From positions 4,526,001 to 4,590,000 of the forward strand of contig OX596335.1 in the NCBI GenBank assembly GCA_951394405.1: a DNA stretch of 64,000 nucleotides, written 5' to 3'. Source of the DNA: Coprinellus micaceus (taxonomy: Eukaryota > Basidiomycota > Agaricomycetes > Agaricales > Psathyrellaceae). Both the position numbers and the translations under genes were made by a program. This document shows, piece after piece, positions 1 to 9,833 of this stretch (the stretch's first letter is position 1; every line of letters starts with the position of its first letter). Below the pieces are notes generated by a model. That model worked only from the letters and a program-made list of their open reading frames with translations, was not told the DNA's origin and searched no databases.

Positions 1-1
1 G

Positions 2-823
2 AACCTGGATCTCGACATGGACGCAGACGCAATCGCATCGGATCCTTCTAGTTTCAGCGCCCTCAAACAAGCCTTCATCCACGGAAATGAGATTCACTAT
101 GCGGCAAAGTTTTTCCACTACCTCCCTTCAACGAACTCAGTACGCTTTGCCCATTGCTCGACTTCTTGCCCTGCTTCAGTGGAGGAATGCCGTGTCGCCA
201 TCGACATCCTTGAGGAACAGTTGAACCCTCTCACATTGGAGCGGCTGGAAGTGGGGGACCTGGAAAACGATGGCTCGGGTGGATTCGCCCCCACTCAGAT
301 CCCCACGGAAGAAGACGATGGCTTTGCCGACGAACCAGCCATCGACATGTCCCCGCTATTCAAATTCACGAACCTGAAGACACTGGTTCTGCGCGTGAGG
401 CCGAGGGTGTTGGTTACCGAGGCCGAGATTGGGATGGTCGTCAAGAATTGGGAGGCGATGGAGCACCTGGATTTGTGCGGCACATTACCAATTGGACGAC
501 GACCGACCATTCATTTCCGCCATCTTCTCCAGCTGGTGGATAACTGCAAGGCACTGCGTGTCCTTGGGCTGCCTTTCGATGGCACCGAGCTCGAGGTCGA
601 TTTGGAAGATGCTCACGACTCTGGAGCGTCACTTGAGACATTGCGTGTGTGTGGGTCCCCCATTCGCGACGTTATGTCTATGCGGGCGGTGATTCGGCGA
701 ACTTTGCCTCACTTGAAGACTTTGGACACTTTCTACCATGGTTGGTTGGACGTAGCTGGGGGCTCAGATGATCGGTGGTATGAGGTCTCCCGTGTATGGA
801 ACCAATCCGGATCCGCCTCTTGA
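2..823 (+). CDS. F-box/LRR family protein, C-terminal part (5' end outside window)
   Basis: The reading frame is open from base 2, with no start codon upstream of the Met at 17, and ends at TGA 821-823, so only the C-terminal LRR part of a larger protein is present. It carries family landmarks in order: a DMSPLFKFTNLKTL segment (DISPLL-type motif), EHLDLCGTLPI, then LRVLGLPFDGTE and LETLRVCGSPI near the end. These match the genes at 1082-2721 and 34276-35808, so it belongs to the same subfamily. Family knowledge: mushroom proteins of this layout have an N-terminal F-box-like segment that would bind Skp1 and a repeat region that would bind the substrate. The F-box part is not visible here and the substrate is unknown. 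Confidence 0.75.
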   Translation, partial: NLDLDMDADAIASDPSSFSALKQAFIHGNEIHYAAKFFHYLPSTNSVRFAHCSTSCPASVEECRVAIDILEEQLNPLTLERLEVGDLENDGSGGFAPTQIPTEEDDGFADEPAIDMSPLFKFTNLKTLVLRVRPRVLVTEAEIGMVVKNWEAMEHLDLCGTLPIGRRPTIHFRHLLQLVDNCKALRVLGLPFDGTELEVDLEDAHDSGASLETLRVCGSPIRDVMSMRAVIRRTLPHLKTLDTFYHGWLDVAGGSDDRWYEVSRVWNQSGSAS

Positions 824-1081
824 GGGTACGTTTTGTTGTCTCCGTTACGCAGCGAAGCCCGAAATTCACATAAATGTCAGGCCCGAGCGAGGAGTGCTTC
901 TCCGTTTTTATATCTCCAAAGACTCTCTTCTCTCTCTTCCCCTACCATAGACTTTGCGCATCTCCGAGGTTGTATTTTCGAAAGACGACGGGGTTCAAGA
1001 CCTCCCCTATTACATACTGATTACCCAGTGAGCTAAATGATTATAGTATTTACAAGCAGCGATGATGGATTACGTTCTAGC

Positions 1082-2721
1082 TCACCACATTGGATCGTGT
1101 AAACTCAGCGCCCGCGCAACCTCGACCCACCGCCTCCAATGAGGTTCAGTTGGTTCCGAGAAGCTGTTATAGCCTAGAATGGGCCGCACGTTCGGAAAGT
1201 TGGCTCGGAGGAAGAACGCGGCGACGCAAGCCGGGTACTCAACCAAGGATCCAGCCACATGAAGGTTCTTCAAGCGCGTGAACGGACCAGCAGGACTCCT
1301 CTCGGCCCCCGTCACGGCTGTGGCGTCGAACGGGAGGCCAAGAGTATGGAGCCTTGGGCACCCTTCGGCAATCTGGAACAGGTGCGTGTAGTCGATCGAT
1401 GGGAGCCGGGTGATAGGGTATGTGCCGCAGAGGTCGAGGTGCTCCAAGTCCGACCACGAGGAGGTGATCATGGGGACCTCACCCGGAGTAACCTGCACCC
1501 TCCCTTCAAACGTCAAAACGAGTTTTGTGAGGTTGGGGAAGACAAAGAGAGGGCGCATGTCAATAACGGCGTGGTCGTGCTCTCGAAGAGGCTCGGCGTC
1601 CATGGGCTCGACCCCAATGTCGGGTATCTCGTTGTCACGGAGCTCCAGAGTCTGCAACGTGGTACTGTTGACACGGTCGCGGACAAGGTTGATGATGTAC
1701 TGGGAGACCAAAGGTGGAGCGCCGGCTTCAGCAGAGATCCTGAGCACGCGAAGGCCAGTGAGTTGGGGGAGGTGTTCAAGGAACTTGGCCGCTGTTGTGA
1801 GACGGTCGCAGGGGAAGCTTAATTCCTCGAGCCGTTGAAAGCTGGTTGAGCTCCTCGAGACCGTCCGCGCGTGCTGGCCAACGATCTCCTTCACGAACTC
1901 GAAAGTGAGGGAGGACAGTCGAGGAAGCGCCGCTAGGTGGGGGATCGTGTCGTCCGATATCTTCCGCAACTTGAGTGACCGAAGCTGGGGCCAAGACGCC
2001 GATGTGAGGAAGCTGCGAGCAAAGGCCACGTTGGCGTGCCTGAGAGACAAATGTTGCAGGTCAGGGAGTCGTGTCGCGACGGCTTGCAAGGATGCACCAT
2101 CGCCCCCTTCGTTGGGAAGGCTTAGAGACCTGACGCTTTCCCCAACAAAGAGAGAGAGCGTGGGACGAAACTGCTCCTGGTATAAGTAGGGGACGTTCTC
2201 CCCTTGACATCGGTTCGCCAGCTATCCAAGTGAAAGACTGGAGGCGCGGCGCCAGCGCTCCAAACTGTCCAGCAGTAGTTGCCTTTAGCGACTCCAAGAA
2301 TTCTAGCGATAGCATCCTCATGAACCGTTTCTGCTGCATACTAAAACACTTGATGCGTTCGGCATAGACGTCCCGGAACCGCGCGAGGTCCATTGGCGTG
2401 ATGGCCCGCTCGTCGTTCGGCAACTGAAAATGAGCGATTAGTATTCAGAGATGCACAGCCCCAAAACTAGAAGAAGCTCACGACAAGGAGCCGTTTTGAA
2501 CCAAATAACATGGTGTTTTGCTCTTCTTCCCTCCATACATCCTCCGATATGCAGGAGAGGAGAGGGTCGAATGAGTCTATCCTTTCCCATAGCTTGTCCA
2601 TGGCGGGATCGAAGAACAATTCTTGACTAGACAACGCCAGCGCAAGCAAGGATTCTTTATCCGAGCGGAGTTCGTCGCATACGATGTCCTTGAGTTCGGG
2701 GGTCTCCAAGAATCTGTTCAT
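1082..2721 (-). pseudogene. F-box/LRR family gene with an apparent frameshift
   Basis: Exon 1 (2721 to about 2482) starts MNRFLETPELKDIVCDEL and contains the F-box-like core FFDPAMDKLWERIDSF. A phase-0 intron of about 58 nt (GTGAGC...TTTCAG) leads to exon 2, LPNDERAITPMDLARF. Near 2205-2225 the reading frame slips by one base: the upstream frame is good through LAPRLQSFTW, while the continuation PYLYQEQFRPTLSLFVGES lies in another frame and runs to the stop at 1082. No plausible intron of normal size bridges this, so it is either a one-base indel in a decaying gene or a sequencing error. The C-terminus has EHLDLCGTYPITRLPSIDY and the VAGSLVEYP variant of the family signature, shared with the pseudogene at 34276. 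Role if intact: candidate SCF ubiquitin-ligase substrate adaptor. Confidence 0.7.
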
Positions 2722-2731
2722 GATGGTTGTA

Positions 2732-2755
2732 GTCGTGGTCGTGGTCGTGGTCGTG
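2732..2755 (+). repeat. GTCGTG hexamer microsatellite, four copies
   Basis: Four perfect tandem GTCGTG units lie just upstream of the start codon (2721, minus strand) of the adjacent F-box/LRR gene, so on the sense strand the probable 5' leader reads as CACGAC repeats. Length variation is likely. Confidence 0.9.
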
Positions 2756-3182
2756 GTTTCGAGTCAGCCTGCAGGATCACGGGACAAGATGAGATGCCCC
2801 CAATATGGTAACGCTTGAAAAAATCCTGATGGCCGTCCTCGTGCCGAGGTCTGGGGCGATCGATTGAGCGCTTAGGAACGGCAAGGACGTTAGGCGAAAA
2901 GAAGCAGCGAAGGAAATTGGCTAACCGGCCGTAATACCCGGTGCTACCTGAATTCTTGCCGTTCTGCCAGCAACGCGCAGGGGAAACTGGGGGAAATATG
3001 ATTCTTACCATCTCCTGATGGCTTCTCGGTCAGATGATCCTGTATCAGATCGGTGCAATATGGCCGTTAACATTACAGCAATCGCGTTAAACGCTCGCCC
3101 GGCGACTGGGGCTCGCGTTTCACGGTTGGTGCGCGGCATCGTCACACATTCTTCGCCGAATGACATGGGGTCTGAATTCAGG
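2756..3182. other. Intergenic region, no gene seen
   Basis: The space lies between the divergent F-box/LRR gene and the first small secreted protein. Open frames here are short and have no family resemblance. The right end is the promoter of the secreted-protein gene. Confidence 0.6.
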
Positions 3183-3188
3183 TATAAA
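3183..3188 (+). promoter_or_regulatory. TATA box for the small secreted protein at 3266
   Basis: A TATAAA in the context GGTATAAAGG lies 83 bases before the ATG at 3266. The tandem paralog at 4926 has the same element 74 bases before its ATG, so position and sequence are conserved between the duplicates. Confidence 0.6.
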
Positions 3189-3265
3189 GGCGGGACGTCT
3201 CCAGCTGCATTGTACAATACCTTGACAATACCAGTCCACCTGCATTCCCTCTACATCGCTCAACA

Positions 3266-3804
3266 ATGCTCTTCAAGATCTCCACCATCGTCCTCGCAGC
3301 TGCTGCTTTCGTCAGCGCGTCGCCAACCCTTTCCAAGAGGGGAGAAGCTACTTGCAACATTAATGTCACTGGCTTCACCTTCCCTCGCACCAACCCACCC
3401 CCTCTCCCCGCTGGAGAGACACTCATTACTGAGTGGAATTACCGTATGACTCCAACTGATACGTCCCCGTATCAATCGCCTAATTCCCCATTCTTCGGAA
3501 TTTCTAGTCACTGGAAGACTGTTTGCCGAATCCTTCCCTTCTGGAACGACCATTACCGTGTGTATCGATGCCTCGTTCAATCAGGCCATTACTGAATGAT
3601 TGGCGTACACTTCAGGTTGGAAACAGCACCGTTGAAGGGCCTGTCCTCGAGAATGGAGGCACCTACCACATTACACAAACTCTTGGAAGTGCAGGGGTGA
3701 CCGACGCTGAGGCTGCGGACATCGTCTTGGGATGGGCAGGAAAAGACGTCTCGGGGCCCTGGTCGGGAGTCTTGTATCACATTGACAACACCGACTGTGT
3801 TTAG
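3266..3804 (+). CDS. Small secreted protein, tandem copy 1
   Basis: Three exons are inferred: 3266-3443, 3508-3557 and 3616-3804, with GT...AG introns whose phases join correctly to give 138 residues. The protein starts MLFKISTIVLAAAAFVSA, a typical signal peptide, followed by a KR dibasic site (SKRGEATC) suitable for Kex2 processing. The mature part is about 110 residues with two cysteines, one near each end (TCNIN and TDCV), which could form one disulfide. It aligns along its length with the protein at 4926, including the segment before intron 2 (LFAESFPSG against LFTEAATPV) and the C-terminal WAG block. No known domain is recognised. It is probably exported; its role is unknown. Confidence 0.75.
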
Positions 3805-4851
3805 TAGATGATTTCGACTTGGCGCACATGAGCGCAATTCTCCGTAGCCACGCTAAATAGTCGCTGTGTCCGCCGAGGTAATTAGAGGCCACAAATGTCG
3901 TTCATTTTCCGATTTGTCGGAAACCATCACATCCCCTTCGGTGCCGACACAAATTAAGCGCCCGCAGGATTGGCGCCGGGTAACCCCGCTTTGGAAATAT
4001 CGGGGTCTATGTAGGGCATAATTAGCACCGCCCAGGTCGCTCGGTCCCATACTTTGCGTCTTCTAGGTCTGGTAAGGGTCTGTCCCACTGGCGAAGGGTG
4101 CTAACAGGGTTCTGCCGGGAGCTTCGCCGTCTGAATGAGAGTAGAATCCCCTCAAGTTGACTCGGAGCCAGCTGTGGAAAATCCCTCACGCATTGCCCGT
4201 GGCCACGTGGAAATCCGAGTACGGCGGCGATCCATGCCCGTTGCGTCAGGTCGTTAGTTACCACTGACAGAGCGTTACAGAGCGTCGTGGAAGCATTGCG
4301 CGCTTGATAGCTGTGGAACCACGAACTGAGGTGAATACAATTACATTGAACCATGAGGCTCCGAGATGGAATGTTTATGTCAATAGATGGGGTCCTTGCG
4401 ATCGCCCGTCGGCAGAGCGGCGCTGCAAAGATCTCCGAGCCCTGGTTACGAGAGTTTACACCATTCAAGGGGTCGCAAAGGTATGTTTTGTTCCATATCC
4501 ACCTCTCGTCGCTGAATGGCTGCTTCGACCAGTAGTGTAAATACACACGACTACAAATATCATCTCAGGAGGGTTCGATCCTAGCACAGCCTGTGCGCTT
4601 CTCTTGTCTTCCACCTCTCCGAAGTCACACCAGATTCACGTTCCACAGTATCCGCTAGCCCTTTGGGATCGAAATGTCCCTTGGCTAGTAGTCAGTATCA
4701 TCGCCTTGACACAATGTCGATTTTAATCATCGGAGAAAGGCTCAAAGGCGCTCCAAAAGTCTGTCTGCACGTCTCGGCAAGAGAAAAGCTCGGCACACTC
4801 CAGGCCTCACTGCCCCAGGGAGGGCAAGGGCGCCACCGGAGAAACCGAAGA
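3805..4851. other. Intergenic region between the secreted-protein duplicates
   Basis: About 1 kb separates the two paralogs. The longest open frame, on the minus strand at 4022-4546, has no recognisable domain, no convincing splice context and amino-acid composition like a random frame. No RNA gene or clear repeat was seen. Confidence 0.55.
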
Positions 4852-4857
4852 TATAAA
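4852..4857 (+). promoter_or_regulatory. TATA box for the small secreted protein at 4926
   Basis: A TATAAA in the context GATATAAAGAGCC lies 74 bases before the ATG, matching the position of the same element in front of the paralog at 3266. Confidence 0.6.
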
Positions 4858-4925
4858 GAGCCAACGTAGACGCACTTAAAATATCAGCATTTCAGATCCT
4901 TCCCCACTCATCGTCATTCACCACC

Positions 4926-5449
4926 ATGATCTTCAAACTCGCTACAATCGTTCTTGCAGGCTCCGCGCTTGTAAGCGCATCCCCTGCGCTCAGCAAGCGC
5001 GGAGAGACGTCATGCGTGCTGAGCGTGTCTGGCTTCCCCTACCCAGCGACTGATCCCCTCCCGTCGGCGGCATCTGTGACGGCCGAGTGGACCACCTGTT
5101 AGTCTTTTCCGAACTTTGGTCTCTCTGTTGGCTGGATAACTTGGGACTTACCTGAACACTTCAGACATCTACCAGCTCTTCACCGAAGCTGCAACACCTG
5201 TTAGGGTGGGTGCATTTTATAATCGTTGAAGGTTGGGAGTCTCACGTGGCATACCGCATTCAGGTCTCTGCTGCAACTGTCGATGGCCCTGCCGGCGACA
5301 ACATCTACACGGTGTCCACGACAGTCGGCAGCCCAAACGTGGCTGTCGAGAAGGCTGCAACCATTGTCAAGAGCTGGGCTGGAAGAACAATCTTCGACGT
5401 TCCACCCTCTGATATGAGATGGCATATCGACGCTGTCTCCTGCGATTGA
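4926..5449 (+). CDS. Small secreted protein, tandem copy 2
   Basis: Exons are inferred at 4926-5097, 5165-5205 and 5264-5449. The introns begin GTTAGT and GTGGGT and both end in CAG; the joined frame gives 132 residues. The N-terminus MIFKLATIVLAGSALVSA is a signal peptide, followed by LSKRGETSC with a Kex2-type KR site. Only the first cysteine (TSC) and the last (VSCD) are conserved with the copy at 3266, so a single disulfide tying the ends together is likely. Intron positions match between copies, which supports both gene models and a tandem duplication. Function is unknown; secretion is inferred from the signal peptide alone. Confidence 0.75.
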
Positions 5450-5861
5450 GCACGCTAGTGAGTACCTCCCTACTTTACCCAGTCGATCGACTGACCAGCG
5501 ATTTCGGTAGTAGGGAGGCATACCTGGTACCTGGTGTAGCTCAGGCCATGATGGCCAATCCAATCCGCCGTTTCCCATACAAGTTTTTGTAGCCCCTTGG
5601 AACACTAGAACATTTCTTTTGATGAGAATAAGTGCCCATGATGAAAGCGACAACGAGGCGCGGTACAGTTCGGCGGATTTGGGATGCCAAACGACGAACA
5701 AGGCTGTAGATTGAGCATCGGGATCGAGCCGTATTCGCAAATCGCATCACTTGGGACCCTAGCGAAGTACAAAACACGCTCTGCTATGAGCGCCCGCTCT
5801 ATGGTAGCGACCCAGACGTGGACTGGAACTGATATTCCAGGCTGTGGTCTCTACTCCTTGA
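5450..5861. other. Intergenic region, no gene seen
   Basis: This is the shared 3' flank of the convergent secreted-protein gene and the F-box/LRR gene ending at 5862. Open frames present are short and do not resemble any family in the window. Confidence 0.55.
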
Positions 5862-7676
5862 CTAACCCGAGTCATCCGAGTCAGATTCAGACACAGGAAA
5901 GGAGTAGTAGTAGGGCACTTCGCCAGCAGCAGCCCATGACGCCAGATAAGACGCGACCTTCGTCCACCTTCTGGTTCTGGATGACGGTATCCTCTCGACC
6001 TCCCCATCAGACCCAGTGCAGTCCCAGACGACGGCCAAGTACTGAAGTTCGCAAGAGGGTGAGATGTTTGGTTCGAGGAAAAGAGCCACCTGTTTGGGAG
6101 CGGATATAGGTGAATCGCCTACGTTCAGAGTTTTCAAGTTGTGGAAGGGAGTATCCGCCTCGAGATCCTCGTCTTCCTCGGGGTGCTCGCCAATCTTCCT
6201 GGCGTCGAAACGCAGCCCAAGGTACGTGAGCTTGGAGCAGGAGTTGAGCAGCGAGATAAGGTTCGCATGGTCGATTAATGGGGCATTGCCGACTAGGTAT
6301 CCACGGGTAACGGTAACGCCGGAGATGGTAAGGTTCAAATGTTGAATCACTGGCCAATGAATCCCAAAATTTTCGATGAGCTGTGGGGTAACGGTGATGC
6401 GGAAGCGATTGATGCGGATGTCAAGGTATTCTAGTTGCTTGAATCCTAGTAGTGGGCTGATGTCGACCTCGGGTTCGAGTTTGGTCCCGGGGCCACCGAC
6501 GTCGTCGTCGATGTGCTCGCGCGGTTGGTAAAATACGTTGAACTGTAGGTGTTTGAGTGCGAGAGGGTTCCCGTGTAGTTGGATGGCTTGGATGACGCTC
6601 TGAACCTCCCTTGCACTGCGTGCGATTTCTGCTCTGCACTCTAGTTGGGCGACAGCATTGGAAGGCGGGAGGTGTTGTAGAAAACCGACGATATCGGATG
6701 AGCCAACTGCCTGGAGGCTAAGGTGTGTGAGGAACGTGAATCCGGTGTGAGGGTCGTAGTCGAATGGCAATTGCCCGAACACTGGAGCGTATAGAGGTTT
6801 CAGGTTCCCGAAATCCTTCAAGGTGAGCGTAGTAAGGCAAGGCAGCGTTGCGAGATGCAGAATGGTGTCAGATTTGAGATATGCCGATGCTTCCTCCCCA
6901 TATACACGCACTTCCTCGACCTTCGTCCAAGCTGAAGACACCAGGTAGCTGTGAGCGAAGGGCATCGAGTTGTGATCCTTTGTTGCGGCCTCGACGCATA
7001 CCGTTAGACACTTCAAATGGGGTAGCCCTTGTGTGAGCGAGTATATCAAGCTGGAGTAGAGGTGGTCCTCCTCGCCTGCTGGAAATTCAATAGATGTAAG
7101 CCGTGGCCCCACAAACATTGATATGCATAGGTGGTAATGAGACATCTTCGTGTCTTCGAGCGCATCGGAAATGGGCGAAAGCCAAGTGAGGCTAGTCAGG
7201 AGTGGCGCCAGAGCTCCTGGACGCCAATTTGTGACGGCTTGCAATGACTGCAGCACTTCCAGAGACAGGATAGTCGCCCTGTCCTCGTAGGTGGGTCGAA
7301 ACGAGCGTATTCTCGGAGAGTAGTAGTCCAGATATCTTTTGATATCCGACAGTGTCAAGGGCCTGCGAAGTACCTGCCGGCGGGTGGCATCGTTGAAAAG
7401 GGTTAGCAATCGCCAGTCACAGTGATATTGTTTAAGCCGTACAAAAGCTTTACAGGGATCGTTACCTGGCCCTGAGGGTGCCCATTCGTCGGTTTCGAGC
7501 AAATCGTCTGGCAAGCAGGCGACGAGTGGCATGAAGGACGTGAGGTGGCGCCAACGTCTATCCAAAGCAGGTTCCAAAAAGCATTTGTGCGCCATTCCTA
7601 TGGAGAGAGCGCTGTCTTCGTCCAGTTCATCGCAGATAATATGGACAACTTCTGGGATCTGGAGACAGAGGAACAT
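5862..7676 (-). CDS. F-box/LRR family protein, intact, acidic C-terminus
   Basis: The frame from MFLCLQIPEVVHIICDEL to the stop is open for 604 residues, but paralogs carry an intron at one place. Here a GTACGG...CGGCAG segment of 69 nt with a TTGCTAACC branch-like site fits that position exactly (about 7442-7374), in phase 0, directly before VLRRPLT. Splicing gives about 581 residues; retention would add 23 without a stop. Landmarks: F-box-like core CFLEPALDRRWRHLTSF, LRR region, VDISPLLGFKQLEYLDI, and the C-terminal signature LKTLNVGDSPISAP. It alone ends in an acidic Ser/Asp tail (SESDSDDSG). Probable SCF-type ubiquitin-ligase adaptor by family resemblance; partner and substrate unknown. 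Confidence 0.82.
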   Translation of the reverse strand: MFLCLQIPEVVHIICDELDEDSALSIGMAHKCFLEPALDRRWRHLTSFMPLVACLPDDLLETDEWAPSGPGNDPCKAFVRLKQYHCDWRLLTLFNDATRRQVLRRPLTLSDIKRYLDYYSPRIRSFRPTYEDRATILSLEVLQSLQAVTNWRPGALAPLLTSLTWLSPISDALEDTKMSHYHLCISMFVGPRLTSIEFPAGEEDHLYSSLIYSLTQGLPHLKCLTVCVEAATKDHNSMPFAHSYLVSSAWTKVEEVRVYGEEASAYLKSDTILHLATLPCLTTLTLKDFGNLKPLYAPVFGQLPFDYDPHTGFTFLTHLSLQAVGSSDIVGFLQHLPPSNAVAQLECRAEIARSAREVQSVIQAIQLHGNPLALKHLQFNVFYQPREHIDDDVGGPGTKLEPEVDISPLLGFKQLEYLDIRINRFRITVTPQLIENFGIHWPVIQHLNLTISGVTVTRGYLVGNAPLIDHANLISLLNSCSKLTYLGLRFDARKIGEHPEEDEDLEADTPFHNLKTLNVGDSPISAPKQVALFLEPNISPSCELQYLAVVWDCTGSDGEVERIPSSRTRRWTKVASYLASWAAAGEVPYYYSFPVSESDSDDSG

Positions 7677-7946
7677 GACGGTTTGCGGACAAGTTGCGAA
7701 TCAAGAGCCACTGCTGGTCGGCATACGCCAGCGGACTTTCAATTCCTCCCGGCGAAGCGCGAACCTGCGGCCACAGCGGATATTGCAACTTGACTAGAAC
7801 GACGATGAACAGTCCCTCCCGAGGCCCTAAATTGAGGTACAGTGTTCTTGAAAGTCTGAAGGAAGGCTATCCCAGGGCATGGAGCAGCTAAGCCGAATTG
7901 GCAATGGCTGACTTGAGTGGCATTATGTTCCCTTGTACATGGCCCA

Positions 7947-8066
7947 GTGTTGCTCAATTGACCACCCACCAATGACACATACCCCTTAGGGTCAATTGAG
8001 GACCCTGCCAGAGTGAGTCAACTTAGGCAGTCATGCATCACAGTCCATGGGTCAATTGAGCAACAC
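7947..8066. repeat. 17-bp perfect inverted repeat, about 120 bp unit (left copy)
   Basis: GTGTTGCTCAATTGACC at 7947-7963 is the exact reverse complement of GGTCAATTGAGCAACAC at 8050-8066, with 86 bases between. Inside is a further palindromic block, GGGTCAATTGAGGACCC, near 7989. The structure could be a short non-autonomous terminal-inverted-repeat element or a hairpin; no target-site duplication was clear. Confidence 0.7.
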
Positions 8067-8667
8067 CCTAATCGGCCTCGGCGCCAATCACGGTGAATCG
8101 CCTTCCTATTTCGGTTGCAATTTCTGATCCGGCCAGGGTCCAAGCCATCCCTCACTCGTCGGCCCATGACATACTCCATGAGCTGCCGCAGTAACAGAGG
8201 AAACCCCGGGGACTGAAAAGGACGGCGTCGGACATCTGGAGCAATATATAAAAATCCAAACCGGTCCTGATTGAAGCACACTGCAGATCTAAAGCGACTC
8301 GGTGATGGCGTCGGGAGTTAGCGCTAAGCCGTGGCCCTCCCCACTCGGAGATGCACCTGAGACAAGAACAGAATGGTAAACGGAGACACAAAATTGCTTC
8401 CTATTTATGTAGCGTCGGCCTTAGTTTATGTGCATTCCAATTCACTGAGGGCAGTAAGGCCGGGCATTGCTGGTGCGAGAACGGAAATGAGAGACATGGA
8501 TAAAATGGGCCTGACAATGGTTGAAGTGGTCAAGGACTCTGCGGTTACATTGTCAAAGATAGGGGCGCAAATATACAAACGGTGGCCTCGGTAATACGGC
8601 CGTACATAGAAACAACGTCTCCAACGCAACAAGCTGATCACGGCCCAATGCACACCGCTGGGCAGTT

Positions 8668-9230
8668 CTAGTTTCCCTGTCCCTCCGTCGCCTTTCGCTC
8701 GTCCATCCAAGCTATAAAGGCAGCAAGGTCCTCCTCCGGGGCACTCCTCTGCTTGATGAACCCGACGAATTCTTGCGACTCGTTGGCGACCCAGACATTC
8801 AGCATCCTTTGCCCCTTCTCCATCTCCTTCACAAGAGCTACTGCCCGAGGGTCATGGGCAACTACGCCGACGAAGTCCGAGAAGGATTTGCAGATCCCAC
8901 GGATAATGGACACAAATTCATCGGTACTCTCCTTCGAGCGATCCATTTCCTCCGAGTAGATGGAGATGATGGACTGTGCGTGGCGCACAGCGCCTTCGAG
9001 GTCCTGAACCAGGGTGGTGAGGGGAAGGTCGCGAACCTCGGAGCGAAGGGTCTTGATTTGTAGCTGAGCGATCTCCCTCGCTTGCTCTGCAATCGTGTTG
9101 AGATTGGGGCAATCCGACTTGCAACCCGGATCCGCAGTGGGTGGCGGGAGCTCGCTGGATGCGAGTGCCGGGTTGATAAAGTGCACCCTAGTCGACGGGA
9201 TGCCGAACGCTGCGAGTTGCTGGAGGATGT
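8668..9230 (-). pseudogene. Truncated copy of the ~190-residue coiled-coil gene
   Basis: This is the left copy of the gene complete at 10610-11188. It lacks only the first residues, because the N gap begins inside ILQQLAAFG. Everything visible is identical to the other copy, including the DCPNLNTIAEQ motif. It cannot be told whether a start codon exists in the gap. If the duplication is an assembly artefact, this locus does not exist as a second gene. Confidence 0.6.
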
Positions 9231-9430
9231 NNNNNNNNNNNNNNNNNNNNNNNNNNNNNNNNNNNNNNNNNNNNNNNNNNNNNNNNNNNNNNNNNNNNNN
9301 NNNNNNNNNNNNNNNNNNNNNNNNNNNNNNNNNNNNNNNNNNNNNNNNNNNNNNNNNNNNNNNNNNNNNNNNNNNNNNNNNNNNNNNNNNNNNNNNNNNN
9401 NNNNNNNNNNNNNNNNNNNNNNNNNNNNNN
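9231..9430. other. Assembly gap of 200 N
   Basis: Exactly 200 ambiguous bases, the usual size for a gap of unknown length. It interrupts the left copy of the duplication, so order and spacing around it are uncertain. Confidence 0.99.
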
Positions 9431-9497
9431 CGTCCGCACCACAAATAGGGAAAAAGCGGCCAACTCAACTTCCACAAGCCGACCGCGCCCATACCCC

Positions 9498-9833
9498 CCC
9501 ACTCGAACCTTAATCATTTCACCCCACCGTCCCCATGTCCTCGCTAGAGACCGGCTGCGAATATGGATACCCTGGTGTGCACGAAACCAACTCGACAGTG
9601 ACGGCACCCCAATCAACCTCTCACCATCCGACCTGAAACGCATCAGCGAGGTGTTAATAAATGCATGGGCAATATCAACGATGGAGATTTACGGCTCTGG
9701 CCTACTCACCTTCCATGTATTCAGCGACCTCAGGAAACTCACGGAGCGGGAGCGGGTACCAGCCAGGAAGGTAGTCATAGCCGCTTTCATCTCAGACCTT
9801 GCCGGCGCCTACGCCAGGGCATGGAGCAGCTAA
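9498..9833 (+). pseudogene. Fragment resembling a Crypton-type tyrosine recombinase, N-terminal core-binding region
   Basis: The frame reads in order RPHVLARDRLRIW, then LSPSDLKRISEVLINAW, TMEIYGSGLLTFHVFSDL, VPARKVVIAAFISDLAGAY, and then enters the duplicated block, giving ARAWSS and a stop. From memory this order resembles the N-terminal helical core-binding part of tyrosine-recombinase-like mobile-element proteins common in Agaricomycetes. In those the region after the AGAY-like motif continues into the catalytic domain, which is missing here. The 5' side is near the gap. The fragment therefore looks broken at 9814, exactly at the edge of the right duplication copy. Family assignment is by motif order only. 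Confidence 0.5.

Larger units (their letters stand above)
7872..9230. repeat. Left copy of a >=1.36 kb direct duplication, cut by an assembly gap
   Basis: The sequence from the shared CCAGGGCATGGAGCAGC to the N run repeats at an offset of exactly 1942 bases (9814-11172). All six-frame open frames in the two copies translate identically, so the copies are identical or nearly so. The left boundary is sharp; the right boundary is hidden by the gap. It is either a very recent duplication or an artefact of scaffolding across the gap. Confidence 0.85.

Noticed and set aside
988..1037. tRNA-like sequence on the minus strand
   Set aside because: TAGCTCACTGG (1025-1035) resembles an A box and GGTCTTGAACCCC a damaged B box, but no acceptor stem, anticodon stem or proper T arm can be folded. 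At most it is a remnant of a tRNA or tRNA-derived element.
1259..1822. 187-codon plus-strand open frame
   Set aside because: It lies exactly opposite the LRR exon of the gene at 1082-2721, which has clear family motifs; the antisense frame has none.
4022..4546. 174-codon minus-strand open frame between the secreted-protein genes
   Set aside because: No domain, no splice continuity, composition like a chance frame.
4571..4585. GGTTCGATCC word like a tRNA T loop
   Set aside because: No A box at the right distance upstream and no cloverleaf stems; single-word match only.
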